A stretch of 64,000 nt of DNA from contig JAEUUP010000042.1 of assembly GCA_016787525.1 (NCBI GenBank), positions 62,001-126,000 on the forward strand, given 5' to 3'. Position 1 is the first letter of the stretch. Each line of letters starts with the position of its first letter. The notes beneath the pieces were generated by a model. That model was not told the DNA's origin, did not search any database, and worked only from the letters and a program-made list of their open reading frames with translations. The DNA is from Saprospiraceae bacterium (GTDB lineage: Bacteria; Bacteroidota; Bacteroidia; Chitinophagales; Saprospiraceae). The position numbers and the translations under genes were made by a program. Positions 10,204 to 18,949 of this stretch are shown piece by piece.

Positions 10204-10263
10204 AGGTTACATATAGGGTATAGGTAATTGATTATCAATAAACTATAGCCCTATATGCAACCT
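10204..10263. terminator. Long imperfect inverted repeat between convergent genes
   Basis: AGGTTACATATAGGGTATAG at 10204-10223 pairs with CTATAGCCCTATATGCAACCT at 10243-10263, with one bulge and one mismatch and a 19-base loop. It lies between the SprF-like gene (rightwards) and clpP (leftwards) and probably separates the two transcripts. A second weaker GC-rich stem occurs near 10139-10172. Confidence 0.5.
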
Positions 10264-10307
10264 GTTAAACATGAGTGAGCAAAATAGTAACCCAATTTAG
10301 CTCAAAA

Positions 10308-11006
10308 TCAAGGTTTTCGGCTCAATACTTCATCAATCAAACCATACGCCTTTGCTTCTTCCCCACCCATCCAATTGTCGCGGTCACAATCTTTTTCGAT
10401 GACATCATAAGGCTGTCCTGTGTGTGAAGCTAAAATATCATAAAGACTTTTTTGCATTTTTTTGATCAACTTGTAGTTGATTTCGATGTCTGTCACTTGC
10501 CCACGAGTACCTCCGAGTGGTTGGTGAATCATAATGTGGCTGTGTGTCAAACATGAACGCTTGCCTTTCTCTCCAGCAGCTAACAAAACAGCACCCATTG
10601 AAGCTGCCAAGCCAGTGCAAATAGTAGCCACGTCGGGTGCCACATATTGCATGGTATCGTAGATGCCTAAGCCGTCAATGACCGAACCTCCTGGTGAATT
10701 GATGAACATCTGCACATCGCGTTTTGGGTCTGTACTCTCCAAAAACAACAACTGAGCTTGGATGACATTCGCTACATAATCATCAACGGGAACACCCATA
10801 AAGATAATTCTGTCCATCATCAAACGGCTGAAAACATCCATCTGTGCCACATTCAATTGGCGTTCTTCAATAACAGCAGGTGTGAATGCCGTGATGTCAG
10901 GTGCGCCAATCATAGCTTTTTGAGCATATTTTTCAAGGTGCATTGAACTCATACCCAAATGCTTAACGGCGTATTTTTTAAATTCATTTTTAGGAATCAT
11001 TGTCAA
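10308..11006 (-). CDS. clpP: ATP-dependent Clp protease proteolytic subunit
   Basis: ClpP is the barrel-forming serine peptidase that degrades substrates unfolded by ClpX or ClpA/C. The nucleophile Ser is in GLAASMGAVLL and the catalytic His in THSHIMIHQPLGG, with the Asp downstream in the YDVIEKDCDRDNWM region. FINSPGGSV is the oxyanion and substrate-strand motif. The length of 232 residues includes an N-terminal extension relative to the usual ~200; starts at 11006 or 11000 are both possible. It lies downstream of tig in the same orientation, the common tig-clpP arrangement, but a terminator hairpin separates them. No dispersed motif lies in this conserved gene. Confidence 0.96.
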   Translation of the reverse strand: MTMIPKNEFKKYAVKHLGMSSMHLEKYAQKAMIGAPDITAFTPAVIEERQLNVAQMDVFSRLMMDRIIFMGVPVDDYVANVIQAQLLFLESTDPKRDVQMFINSPGGSVIDGLGIYDTMQYVAPDVATICTGLAASMGAVLLAAGEKGKRSCLTHSHIMIHQPLGGTRGQVTDIEINYKLIKKMQKSLYDILASHTGQPYDVIEKDCDRDNWMGGEEAKAYGLIDEVLSRKP

Positions 11007-11089
11007 TTCTTTTTAAATGTGTTCTTGAAAAAGGATTTTTATAGTTGGGTAAATAAGTTTTGGTTTAGTTTAAAAGTTGCCTTTTTTAC

Positions 11090-11107
11090 TTGGACGAATC
11101 AGTCCAA
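11090..11107. promoter_or_regulatory. Palindrome TTGGAC-N6-GTCCAA upstream of clpP
   Basis: A perfect 6+6 inverted repeat lies 84 bases upstream of the clpP start and downstream of the tig stop. Its size and position suit an operator for a dimeric regulator. The regulator is unknown, and a chance palindrome cannot be excluded. Confidence 0.3.
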
Positions 11108-11138
11108 CAAAAATTGTATCAAAAGGTGTAAAAATAAG

Positions 11139-11172
11139 GAGGGGCTTACGATTTTGAAATCATAAGCCCCTC
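11139..11172 (-). terminator. Intrinsic terminator of trigger factor gene
   Basis: GAGGGGCTTACGATTT pairs with AAATCATAAGCCCCTC almost perfectly. Read leftwards, the stem is followed by TTATTTTT. It begins 17 bases after the tig stop, so tig and clpP are probably separate transcription units or partly attenuated. Confidence 0.75.
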
Positions 11173-11188
11173 TAAGCCTTTAGGTTTT

Positions 11189-12637
11189 TTAGACTTCTTC
11201 TACTTCGATTTCTTCCACTTCTAGATCTTCGCTTGCCTCAGACGATGCTTCTTCCTGTAATTCTCCACGAGCTTTAGCTGCTTCATACTGAGCCGCTGCC
11301 ATGATTGAGCTGAACTCGGCTTCGTCAATTGGTTTCTCAACAATATGGATGCGAGATTTCATAGCCTCGAAAGTCTTTTCTGTCATCACATCTTCATAGA
11401 GTTCGGAGACTTGCTTTTCGTCTTCCAAAACGCGCGCTGTGAGACTTTCTATTAACTGCTCGGCTTGTTCTCCTCCGATTTGACCACCTAAATAGCCACG
11501 AATACGATTGGCGTAGTAAGCTTTCAAATCATCATCAGAGATGGATACATTGGACGAACGAGCAATTTTTGAACGCACCAAAGTCCATCTGAGATTTTGA
11601 GCAAAAGATGGATAACCTTTTTCGACAGTTTCTGCCGTATTATTTTCGTTTTGAGTTCTAAGCCAACGTTTCAAAAAAGTATCAGGCAAATCAAATTGGT
11701 TGGCTTCAATGAGTTTGTCTTGTAAATTGCGTAGCAAAAGCGCATCGGCTTGAGCTATGTATCTTTCTCCTAAACTTTTACGTATGAGGTCGCGCATCTC
11801 TGTTTCGTTTGACACTACACCTTTGCCGAAGTTGTTATCAAAAAACTCTTGATTGATTTCAGCAAATTGTTGACGCTTAACAACTTTGATTTTAACCTCA
11901 AAGTTTTCATTAATTTCGCGCTCGTCAGTATCTTCCAATCCTAAGAAATATTTGCGCACATACTGAGGGGTGGTCTCTTTTTCCAATTGGAAAATATTCA
12001 CAGTCAATGTATCACCTTTTTTCTGTGTACGGAATACCTCTTTCATTTCGTCAGTTACCCAATTCATCGAAAGCAAAAGGTCCTCTTTTTCTAAAGAGCC
12101 ACCTTGTTCTTTAATGTGCAAAGTAACCATATCTCCATCTTCGATATTGGTTTCGATCTCTTTTTCTTCACCATTGCGACGGAGAAGGTTCTCAATTTCT
12201 GCTTCTACTTTGCTCTCATCCACATTAACAGCATAGCGTTCATATGTGACATTGTCGAGACCTTGCACTTCGAACTCGGGTACTAAACCTATGTCAAATG
12301 TGAATGTAATGTCCTTTGGCTGTTTGGGATCGAAATTGATTTCTGCCTGTTTTTCAGCTAAAATGGGTTGACCAAAAATATCAGGTTTTTGCTCTTGTAG
12401 ATACTCGCTCAATTTTTGTTGCATCATATCTTGCACAGCTTCAATGACAAAAGCATCGCCATAGAGTTTTTTAACAAGCGAAGTAGGTGTTTTTCCTGGG
12501 CGGAAGCCAGGGCGTTGAACCCTCTGAGTATAGCGCTTAATATCTTTATTAACTTTTGCGAGATATTCGTCTTTGGTAAGTGTCACCGCAAGTGTGGCAT
12601 TGAGGGCATCAATATCAGTTCTGACAACGTTGGACAT
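11189..12637 (-). CDS. tig: Trigger factor, ribosome-associated chaperone
   Basis: Trigger factor binds nascent chains at the ribosome exit tunnel. The N-terminal ribosome-binding domain is intact, with the signature RPGFRPGKTPTSLVKKLYG at about residues 42-60. A central region at ~150-250 corresponds to the PPIase-like domain in a form typical of Bacteroidota, and a long helical C-terminal chaperone domain follows. The 482 residues are slightly longer than the E. coli protein because of an acidic C-terminal tail rich in Glu (EEASSEASEDLEVEEIEVEEV region). A copy of the dispersed word at 11961 is translated as PQY in the middle domain (reverse-strand reading of TACTGAGGGG). Confidence 0.95.
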   Translation of the reverse strand: MSNVVRTDIDALNATLAVTLTKDEYLAKVNKDIKRYTQRVQRPGFRPGKTPTSLVKKLYGDAFVIEAVQDMMQQKLSEYLQEQKPDIFGQPILAEKQAEINFDPKQPKDITFTFDIGLVPEFEVQGLDNVTYERYAVNVDESKVEAEIENLLRRNGEEKEIETNIEDGDMVTLHIKEQGGSLEKEDLLLSMNWVTDEMKEVFRTQKKGDTLTVNIFQLEKETTPQYVRKYFLGLEDTDEREINENFEVKIKVVKRQQFAEINQEFFDNNFGKGVVSNETEMRDLIRKSLGERYIAQADALLLRNLQDKLIEANQFDLPDTFLKRWLRTQNENNTAETVEKGYPSFAQNLRWTLVRSKIARSSNVSISDDDLKAYYANRIRGYLGGQIGGEQAEQLIESLTARVLEDEKQVSELYEDVMTEKTFEAMKSRIHIVEKPIDEAEFSSIMAAAQYEAAKARGELQEEASSEASEDLEVEEIEVEEV

Positions 12638-12771
12638 TTGTTCTATTGAAATATTACATTAATAATGAAAAAAGAAAATTAGGCATAGCGTTTTGGTGTA
12701 CAAAATATCGAAGGGAATAGAGGTATGAATGTTTTATTTTTTGTTCATCATCGTATTTTGATTTTGAAGAG

Positions 12772-12853
12772 TGCGGGCGGAGGGACTCGAACCCCCATGC
12801 CTCACGGCGCCAGATCCTAAGTCTGGTACGTCTACCAATTTCGCCACGCCCGC
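12772..12853 (-). tRNA. tRNA-Leu (anticodon TAG)
   Basis: Read leftwards, the acceptor GCGGGCG (12853-12847) pairs with CGCCCGC next to a discriminator A at 12772. The anticodon stem CCAGA/TCTGG encloses the loop CTTAGGA, giving anticodon TAG for CUA codons. A long variable arm and the T-arm sequence GGTTCGAGTCC are present, as expected of a class II tRNA. The 3' CCA is not encoded. Confidence 0.95.
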
Positions 12854-13172
12854 AAGTGTTTTCTTTCAATTTTTTACGCTTTCGTAAATCGGCTGCAAAT
12901 GTAAAATCTTTCCATTGAAAAAAGAATACCGTTGCCATTTTTTATGAAAAATAATTAGTTTAGTTGGTTGAAAACGCCAATAACGAGCTACAAAACAATG
13001 GTTTTGAGAAGAATACAAACACCCGTGTTCACCAACCTACCCCCCTCAGTAATTTTACCTATAAAGTGTGCATTTAGAATAAGATGTCAATATTTTAGTT
13101 CATAAAAAACGGAATCTGTGTAATTTGTGGCGGCTTTATCATTGATTATTTCATCTAAAATCAAACCTGTAT
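12854..13172. other. Intergenic region upstream of the M20 hydrolase
   Basis: No gene is evident here. One copy of the dispersed word (reverse orientation) is at 13041-13051. The rest is AT-rich and probably contains the divergent promoters for tRNA-Leu and the M20 hydrolase. Confidence 0.4.
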
Positions 13173-14777
13173 ATGAAAAACCTTGTCTCCTTATTGGCTT
13201 TCTTATTGACTTGCTTTGTAACACTGAAAGCGCAGAAAAAACTTTTCACACCTGAAAAATTAGAATCTTTAAAAAAAGAAATCATAGCCGAAGTCGAAAA
13301 ACGCCATGACCAATCGGCTCAGATGAACGATATGATTTTTAGCTTCGCCGAATTAGGTTTTCAAGAATGGGAAACCTCAAAATATCTTACCAATATTCTT
13401 GAAAAAGAAGGTTTTACGGTTGAAAAAAACATTTCAGGCATTCCCACGGCTTGGATTGCACGTTGGGGTAGCGGCAAGCCTGTGATTGCCATTGGTTCAG
13501 ACGTGGATTGTATTCCCAAAGCCTCTCAGAAACCTGGAGTAGCTTACCATGACCCCATCATCGAAGGTGCGCCAGGGCATGGTGAAGGACATAATTCAGG
13601 ACAAGCCTTGAATATTACAGCCATTTTAGTACTTAAAAAAATCATGGAACGCGAAAAAATTTCGGGAACACTGATGATTTGGCCAGGCATTGCCGAAGAA
13701 TTAGTGGGCGCAAAGGCTTATTACGTGCGCGATGGTTTTTTCAAAAACGTTGACGCTTGCATTTTTACGCACGTCAACAACCAATTATCTGTGAAATACG
13801 GCGATAATGGTGGCAACGGTTTGGTAAGTGTCAAATTCCATTTTGAAGGTGAAGCGGCTCATGCAGCCATGAATCCATGGCGCGGAAAATCAGCACTTGA
13901 TGGTGTCGAATTGATGAATATCGGTTGGAACTACAAACGGGAACACCTGTTACCAACCCAACGTTCGCACTATGTGGTCATCAATGGTGGCGACCAGCCC
14001 AATGTCGTGCCATCAAAAGCATCTGTTTGGTATTATTTCAGAGAAAGAACTTATCCACGCATCAAAGAACTGTTCGAAGCAGGAAAACGAATTGCCGAAG
14101 GTGCTGCCCTCATGACCGATACCAAAGTCAGTTGGGAAGTCGTCGGTTGCGCTTGGCCGGGACATTTTAGCAAGCCAATCGCAGAAGTCACTTATGACAA
14201 TATAAAAAGAGTCGGTATGCCCACATGGTCAGATGCTGACCAAACATTGGCAAAAGCCTTGCAAAAAGAGTTGGGTTCACCACAGCAAGATGGGCTGTCT
14301 TCAAAAATTGACTCTTCCTTGGAGGTTCGTAGTTCGATGGGTGGCGGCTCAGACGATATTGCCGACATTTCATGGTCGTTACCGACGATTGTTTTGGGCT
14401 ATCCATCCAATATTCCAAGTTTGCCAGGACACCATTGGGCCAATGCAGTTTCTATGGCTACGCCAATTGCGCATAAAGGTATCACCGTAGGCGCAAAAGT
14501 GGAGGCTCTGACTATTTTAGATATGCTCAATGACCCCAAAATCATTGAAGATGCTTGGACGTATTACAAAACAGAACAAACAAAGGATACAAAATATGAA
14601 CCCTTGATAGCACCAACTGATAAACCTGCGATAACGATAAATACGGATGTGATGGCAAAATTTCGCCCAGATATGAAGAAATACTATTACGATCCTACGA
14701 AGTATAAGTCTTATTTGGAGCAGTTGGGTATTAAGTATCCAACAGTAAAAAATACTGAGGGGGGTAAAAAACCTTAA
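13173..14777 (+). CDS. Secreted M20-family amidohydrolase (AbgB-like)
   Basis: The 534-residue protein has a signal peptide (LVSLLAFLLTCFVTLKAQ). The M20/dapE-type two-domain hydrolase fold follows: VIAIGSDVDCIP, GHGEGHNSGQAL (metal-binding His region), the catalytic Glu pair in GIAEELVGAKAYY, and a lid domain with HFEGEAAHAAMNPWRGKSALD. The sequence is closest in style to p-aminobenzoyl-glutamate hydrolase or indole-acetamide-type amidohydrolases. The substrate is unknown, and export suggests periplasmic peptide or amide turnover. The dispersed word at 14753 forms the last codons (NTEGGKKP), so the C-terminus lies inside the motif. It is convergent with the bacilliredoxin gene across a strong terminator. 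Confidence 0.85.
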   Translation: MKNLVSLLAFLLTCFVTLKAQKKLFTPEKLESLKKEIIAEVEKRHDQSAQMNDMIFSFAELGFQEWETSKYLTNILEKEGFTVEKNISGIPTAWIARWGSGKPVIAIGSDVDCIPKASQKPGVAYHDPIIEGAPGHGEGHNSGQALNITAILVLKKIMEREKISGTLMIWPGIAEELVGAKAYYVRDGFFKNVDACIFTHVNNQLSVKYGDNGGNGLVSVKFHFEGEAAHAAMNPWRGKSALDGVELMNIGWNYKREHLLPTQRSHYVVINGGDQPNVVPSKASVWYYFRERTYPRIKELFEAGKRIAEGAALMTDTKVSWEVVGCAWPGHFSKPIAEVTYDNIKRVGMPTWSDADQTLAKALQKELGSPQQDGLSSKIDSSLEVRSSMGGGSDDIADISWSLPTIVLGYPSNIPSLPGHHWANAVSMATPIAHKGITVGAKVEALTILDMLNDPKIIEDAWTYYKTEQTKDTKYEPLIAPTDKPAITINTDVMAKFRPDMKKYYYDPTKYKSYLEQLGIKYPTVKNTEGGKKP

Positions 14778-14784
14778 TATTTTG

Positions 14785-14841
14785 CTCAAAAACAATAGCT
14801 CGATACAGGCTTTGATGCCGTATCGAGCTGTTGTTTTTGAG
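14785..14841. terminator. Bidirectional terminator between convergent genes
   Basis: CTCAAAAACAATAGCTCGATAC at 14785-14806 pairs with its near-perfect complement at 14820-14841 around a 13-base loop. The A- and T-rich flanks suit termination from both the M20 hydrolase (right) and the bacilliredoxin gene (left). Confidence 0.8.
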
Positions 14842-14883
14842 AAGAAAATATTTTAAAAAGCAAAAGCTTCTATGGATATTTTC

Positions 14884-15324
14884 TTAACAATATGTATCGA
14901 AAGCTTTTTTCAAATTCATAGCAATCGCATCAGCAGGGCGACCTTCGATGTGGTGACGCTCTATGAAATGTACCAATTTGCCATCTTTGAACAAAGCCAT
15001 AGAAGGCGAAGAGGGCGGATACGGTAAGAAATATTCACGTGCTTTTTGAACAGCTTCGCTGTCAACACCTGCAAAAACAGTTACCATTTTCGCTGGTATT
15101 TTACCTGCTTGTGTTGCCATGATAGCCGCAGGGCGCGCATTACGTGCTGCACAACCGCAAACAGAGTTGACAACAACAAAAACAGACCCCTCAGTAGTGT
15201 CGAGAACTTTTTTGACATCTTCGGCTGTATGCAGGCTTTCAAAGCCGTTGTCTGTGAGTTCAGCTGCCATAGGCGCTGTTAAATGCTCAGGATATTGTGA
15301 CTGTTGTGGAATTTGATAGTACAT
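14884..15324 (-). CDS. BrxA/BrxB-family bacilliredoxin
   Basis: The protein is 146 residues long, the family length (YphP/YqiW, formerly DUF1094), with the CGC redox motif in VVVNSVCGCAARNARPA. The thioredoxin-like fold includes FAGVDSEAVQKAREYF and a C-terminal HHIEGRPADAIA segment. Bacilliredoxins reduce mixed disulfides with bacillithiol on proteins after oxidative stress. This suggests bacillithiol is made in this organism, although no biosynthetic gene lies in the window. The gene stands alone. A motif copy at 15187 reads as TEGS in the loop just before the redox site. Confidence 0.92.
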   Translation of the reverse strand: MYYQIPQQSQYPEHLTAPMAAELTDNGFESLHTAEDVKKVLDTTEGSVFVVVNSVCGCAARNARPAAIMATQAGKIPAKMVTVFAGVDSEAVQKAREYFLPYPPSSPSMALFKDGKLVHFIERHHIEGRPADAIAMNLKKAFDTYC

Positions 15325-15580
15325 AGTAACTAACTGAGTTTAAAGTTCAGCGTCGGAACGCAATAAATTTTAATAATAGCGATTATGATTGGGTTTTGTG
15401 CATTTTAGAAAATCGTGAACACATGTGAACCAAAAAAATCACTGCAAAGTTATGAGTCTAAACACAGTTTTTCTAAAAAAGTTTATATTTCAAATGACCC
15501 CCTCAGTAATTTTTACGACAAAAGACAACTTTTCCATTTTTTGCCGTAAAAATTATCTCCATTTCTCATTTCTCAATTCC

Positions 15581-15588
15581 TAACTTTG
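15581..15588 (+). promoter_or_regulatory. -7 element TAACTTTG immediately upstream of cysS
   Basis: TAACTTTG matches the Bacteroidota TAnnTTTG box and ends only four bases before the cysS ATG at 15593. If used, the transcript would start at or very near the start codon, giving a leaderless message. No good -33 TTTG box is seen 19-21 bases upstream. The rest of the 15325-15592 gap holds only a dispersed motif copy (15498). Confidence 0.35.
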
Positions 15589-15592
15589 CGGC

Positions 15593-17104
15593 ATGAAATC
15601 GAATACAGAACTCAAAATCTATAATTCGCTCACAGGCGAAAAAGAAACGTTCACCCCTATCCACGCTGGGCGCGTGGGTATGTATGTCTGCGGACCCACT
15701 GTTTACAACGATGTGCATTTAGGCAATTGCCGCACATTTGTCAATTTCGATGTGGTTTATCGTTATTTGCAATACGCGGGCTACAAAGTACGTTACGTCC
15801 GCAACATCACGGATGTCGGTCACTTGGAAGGTGATGCTGACACCAACGAGGCGGAAGACAAATTGGCAAAACGCGCTCGAATTGAGCAACTTGAACCCAT
15901 GGAAGTGGCTTCAAAATACACCAATGGCTTCCATGACATTATGCGGATTTTCAACGCTTTGCCGCCCTCCATCGAACCTCGTGCGACGGGTCACATTCCT
16001 GAGCAAATTGAAATGGTCGAAGAAATCATCAATAACGGCTTTGGCTACGAAGCCAATGGTTCGATTTATTTTGATGTGCCAAAGTTTATTCAAGTTAAAG
16101 GTATTTATGGTAATTTATCGGGGCGCGTAGTCGAAGAATTGCAGTCGGAAACCCGCGATAATCTTAAAAAACAAGATGAAAAACGCCATCCTGCCGATTT
16201 TGCGATTTGGATGAAAGCTGCGCCTGAGCATTTGATGCGCTGGAAATCACCTTGGTCCGTCGGTTTCCCTGGGTGGCATTTGGAATGTTCAGCGATGAGC
16301 CGCAAATATTTGGGTGAAACGTTTGATATTCACGGAGGTGGCAACGATTTGAAATTTCCACACCACGAGAACGAAATCGCTCAAAATGTCGGAGCTTGCA
16401 ATTGTGGCGGCGCAAATTTGTGGATGCACGCCAATATGTTGTTGTTGAATGGTAAAAAGATGTCGAAATCAGACGGCAATACCATTTCACCAACACAATT
16501 ATTTACGGGCGATTCGCCACATGTTACTAAAGGTTACTCGCCTATGGTTGTGCGTTTTTTTATGTTGCAAGCACATTATCGCTCGACGCTCGACATCACT
16601 GATGACGCATTGCAAGCGGCAGAAAAAGGTTACAAACGACTGATGGAATCCAATAAGATTCTACAAAGTCTGACACTTAAAGGCGGCAAGCAAACGGAAA
16701 TTGACAATGAAATCAACGCATTGATAGACAGTACATTAGAAGATATGAGCGATGATTTCAACGCACCACGTGCTTTGGCTCGTTTGTTTGAATTGTGTAC
16801 AAAAATCAACGCTTTCAAAGGCGGACAACTGGATATAAACCAAATTACTGAGGGGTCACTCACTCGTTTGAAATCAACTTTCAATGATTTTATTTTCTCT
16901 ATTTTTGGTTTGCAAGATGAGTCTGTTGCAGGTGAAGGTGGTCAATCTGCCCTCGAAGGCGTGATGCAATTGGTGATTGACCTACGCGCCCAAGCACGAG
17001 CCTCAAAAGATTGGGCAACTTCAGATAAAATTCGCGATGGTTTGAAAGCCGCAGGCATCTTATTGAAAGATGGCAAAGAAGGAACAAGTTGGACTAAAGA
17101 ATGA
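15593..17104 (+). CDS. cysS: Cysteinyl-tRNA synthetase
   Basis: This class I synthetase charges tRNA-Cys. The zinc and substrate site begins at MYVCGPTVYN, the HIGH-type signature is HLGNCRTF, the HGGGNDLKFPHHENE block carries further zinc and active-site residues, and KMSKS is present in GKKMSKSDGNT. The length of 503 residues is normal. The C-terminal anticodon-binding helical bundle includes RAQARASKDWATSDKIRDGL. The dispersed word at 16846 falls in this less conserved C-terminal part (ITEGS). The M28 peptidase start lies 28 bases after the stop, so the two may be co-transcribed. Confidence 0.96.
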   Translation: MKSNTELKIYNSLTGEKETFTPIHAGRVGMYVCGPTVYNDVHLGNCRTFVNFDVVYRYLQYAGYKVRYVRNITDVGHLEGDADTNEAEDKLAKRARIEQLEPMEVASKYTNGFHDIMRIFNALPPSIEPRATGHIPEQIEMVEEIINNGFGYEANGSIYFDVPKFIQVKGIYGNLSGRVVEELQSETRDNLKKQDEKRHPADFAIWMKAAPEHLMRWKSPWSVGFPGWHLECSAMSRKYLGETFDIHGGGNDLKFPHHENEIAQNVGACNCGGANLWMHANMLLLNGKKMSKSDGNTISPTQLFTGDSPHVTKGYSPMVVRFFMLQAHYRSTLDITDDALQAAEKGYKRLMESNKILQSLTLKGGKQTEIDNEINALIDSTLEDMSDDFNAPRALARLFELCTKINAFKGGQLDINQITEGSLTRLKSTFNDFIFSIFGLQDESVAGEGGQSALEGVMQLVIDLRAQARASKDWATSDKIRDGLKAAGILLKDGKEGTSWTKE

Positions 17105-17132
17105 TTTTTTTAAAATAGAAAATTCAATCATA

Positions 17133-18170
17133 ATGATTAGAAATAACCTAAAATGGATTGTTGGTATATTACTTTTGGCATTCATTGGCACATCATTGTT
17201 GCCTTTGGTATGCAGCAACGACCCTAAAGCGACCCCCTCAGTAGTAGAAGTAGAAAAATCTTTGGCTGACATCAAAATCGCTATTCCAAAATTTGATTCA
17301 GATTCAGCTTATGCCTCCACCGAGAAGATTGTTTCATTTGGACCTCGAGTGACGGGGTCAACTGGATCATTAAAAGTACGGGGGTGGATTGTCAATCAGT
17401 TGAAAAAGTATGGTGCAGATGTCATAGAGCAGCCATTCAAAGCTAAAACTTTTGATGGAAAAACCTTGGATGCAACCAATATCATAGCAAGATTCAATCC
17501 GAGTGCTACAAAACGCATCATGCTGTCAGCACATTGGGACTCACGACCATTTGCTGACCAAGACTCGTCGAAGAAAAAAGAGCCCATTTTAGGTGCAGAC
17601 GACAGTGGCTCGGCAATAGCAATGCTCATCGAAGTTGCTCGACAATTGCATCAGACTCCCCTCAGTAATTTAGGTGTGGATATTATTCTTTTCGATGCAG
17701 AAGACTATGGCGATGGCTCAGGTAAAGAAAATACAGAAACAACGTGGTGTTTGGGTTCACAGCATTGGGCAAAGAATCCACATGCCGTGGGCTATACCGC
17801 CAAATATGGTATCAACCTCGACATGGCTGGTGCAAGAGGGGCAAGATTTACTAAAGAGCTTTTTTCAATGAAATTTGCCTCAACAGTGGTTGAAAAAGTA
17901 TGGCGTGTGGGTCGTTATTTGGGCTATACACATCTTTTTGTTGATGAATCATCACGTGGACCTATGATTGATGACCATTATTTTGTGAATACCATTGCGC
18001 GTATTCCAACGATTGATATTATCAACCATCCAACAGATAGTTATTTTGGTAAATATTGGCATACCCATGATGACAATATGACTGTCATTGACAAAGAAAC
18101 TCTGCGTGGTACAGGACAGACTGTTTTGAGTGTTTTGCATTATGAAAATGCAGGTGCATTTGCCTATTAA
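17133..18170 (+). CDS. M28-family zinc peptidase, glutaminyl-peptide cyclotransferase-like
   Basis: I place the start at ATG 17133 because it gives a hydrophobic membrane-targeting N-terminus (WIVGILLLAFIGTSLLPLV). An earlier frame opening at 17070 would overlap cysS. The zinc ligands are visible in order: SAHWDSRP (His, Asp), LGADDSGSAIA (bridging Asp), FDAEDYG (Glu-Asp) and THDDNM (His). The ILFDAEDYG form with a nearby W is typical of bacterial glutaminyl cyclases related to M28 aminopeptidases, which make N-terminal pyroglutamate on exported proteins. Cyclase versus aminopeptidase activity cannot be settled by eye. Motif copies at 17233 and 17658 read as TPSV and TPLSN. Confidence 0.82.
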   Translation: MIRNNLKWIVGILLLAFIGTSLLPLVCSNDPKATPSVVEVEKSLADIKIAIPKFDSDSAYASTEKIVSFGPRVTGSTGSLKVRGWIVNQLKKYGADVIEQPFKAKTFDGKTLDATNIIARFNPSATKRIMLSAHWDSRPFADQDSSKKKEPILGADDSGSAIAMLIEVARQLHQTPLSNLGVDIILFDAEDYGDGSGKENTETTWCLGSQHWAKNPHAVGYTAKYGINLDMAGARGARFTKELFSMKFASTVVEKVWRVGRYLGYTHLFVDESSRGPMIDDHYFVNTIARIPTIDIINHPTDSYFGKYWHTHDDNMTVIDKETLRGTGQTVLSVLHYENAGAFAY

Positions 18171-18518
18171 TGCTATGTAATGGATTTGTTAATATTATGT
18201 CAAAATTGTGCAATAAACGGGCTTACAGGGAACTATAATTTTTTATTTCACGTTACTAAGACATATAGATAAGAGAACAAAAAACGATTGCTTTTTAGTG
18301 TGAAAGCACTTTTTAAGATAATAAAAACAAAATTGCGGCGTTTTTTATTTGTGTAGAGTAAAATATATTCACAAAATTGATGTCACGTTTTTTACATAAG
18401 TTAACAAGGTGTTAATGCTCTTTTACCTTAAAATACTTTTACAGAAACTTACGTTATCGGATTGAAATTTAGTTTTCAAACTTAAAGAGATAAGTCTAAT
18501 ATTCGACTATAAGAATTT

Positions 18519-18582
18519 ATGTTCATGGGATTATAAGTTTGTTGTTGGGGCTGTCCAGATTCACTTCTGGACGGCTTTTTTT
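18519..18582 (+). ncRNA. MFMGL micro-ORF followed by an orphan intrinsic terminator
   Basis: ATGTTCATGGGATTATAA at 18519-18536 could encode MFMGL and stop. It is followed by TTTGTTGTTGGGG and a 9-bp hairpin, CTGTCCAGA (18551-18559) with TCTGGACGG (18566-18574), then seven Ts. Nearly the same 26-base block precedes another terminator at 39694. The nearest upstream gene ends ~350 bases earlier, so this is more likely the end of a separate small transcript or leader than the terminator of the M28 gene. Confidence 0.45.
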
Positions 18583-18639
18583 GAAAAAGCATTTATGAAA
18601 TTCTAATACAACTTTAATGAATTTCAAACGATATGTTAA

Positions 18640-18811
18640 ACCATCTTGTCTGAGATGCAAGTGTGAATCGAAAGACGTTCTTTTGTAACATAATTCGAGA
18701 TAATCACAAAAGAAGGTAAAGAAAAGACAGGATAAGATTCCCTGGTTTTAGTTGGTTTTGTTTGTAATAGTTTGGGGAGGGCAGTTATCAAAAACCTGCC
18801 CTCTTTTTTTT
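18640..18811 (+). ncRNA. Candidate structured small RNA ending in an intrinsic terminator
   Basis: Three hairpins occur in series: CATCT/AGATG near 18642-18657, TTCTTTTGT (18678-18686) with ACAAAAGAA (18706-18714), and the terminator GAGGGCAG (18777-18784) with CTGCCCTC (18796-18803) followed by eight Ts and GCCC. No ORF is convincing. It lies between the M28 gene and fabH, and the promoter is not obvious. It could also be a fabH leader with an attenuator. The remaining 18171-18518 stretch is AT-rich and featureless. Confidence 0.4.
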
Positions 18812-18866
18812 GCCCCAATCAATGGTCTCTCCTGAAATGTTTAGTCAAAAATACCATTCTGTTTTT

Positions 18867-18874
18867 TAACTTTG
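18867..18874 (+). promoter_or_regulatory. -7 element TAACTTTG upstream of fabH
   Basis: TAACTTTG fits the TAnnTTTG box 76 bases before the fabH ATG. A clear -33 TTTG is lacking. A dispersed motif copy (18895) would lie in the 5' untranslated region. Confidence 0.4.
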
Positions 18875-18949
18875 CCCCTCAAAATTGCCCAATTTACTGA
18901 GGGGGACTGATTCTATATTTTTACTAAAATATCAAACATTAATAAAGCG

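Noticed and set aside
12654-12938. 94-codon ORF on the minus strand
   Set aside because: It runs through tRNA-Leu (12772-12853) and its flanks, so it is a chance frame.
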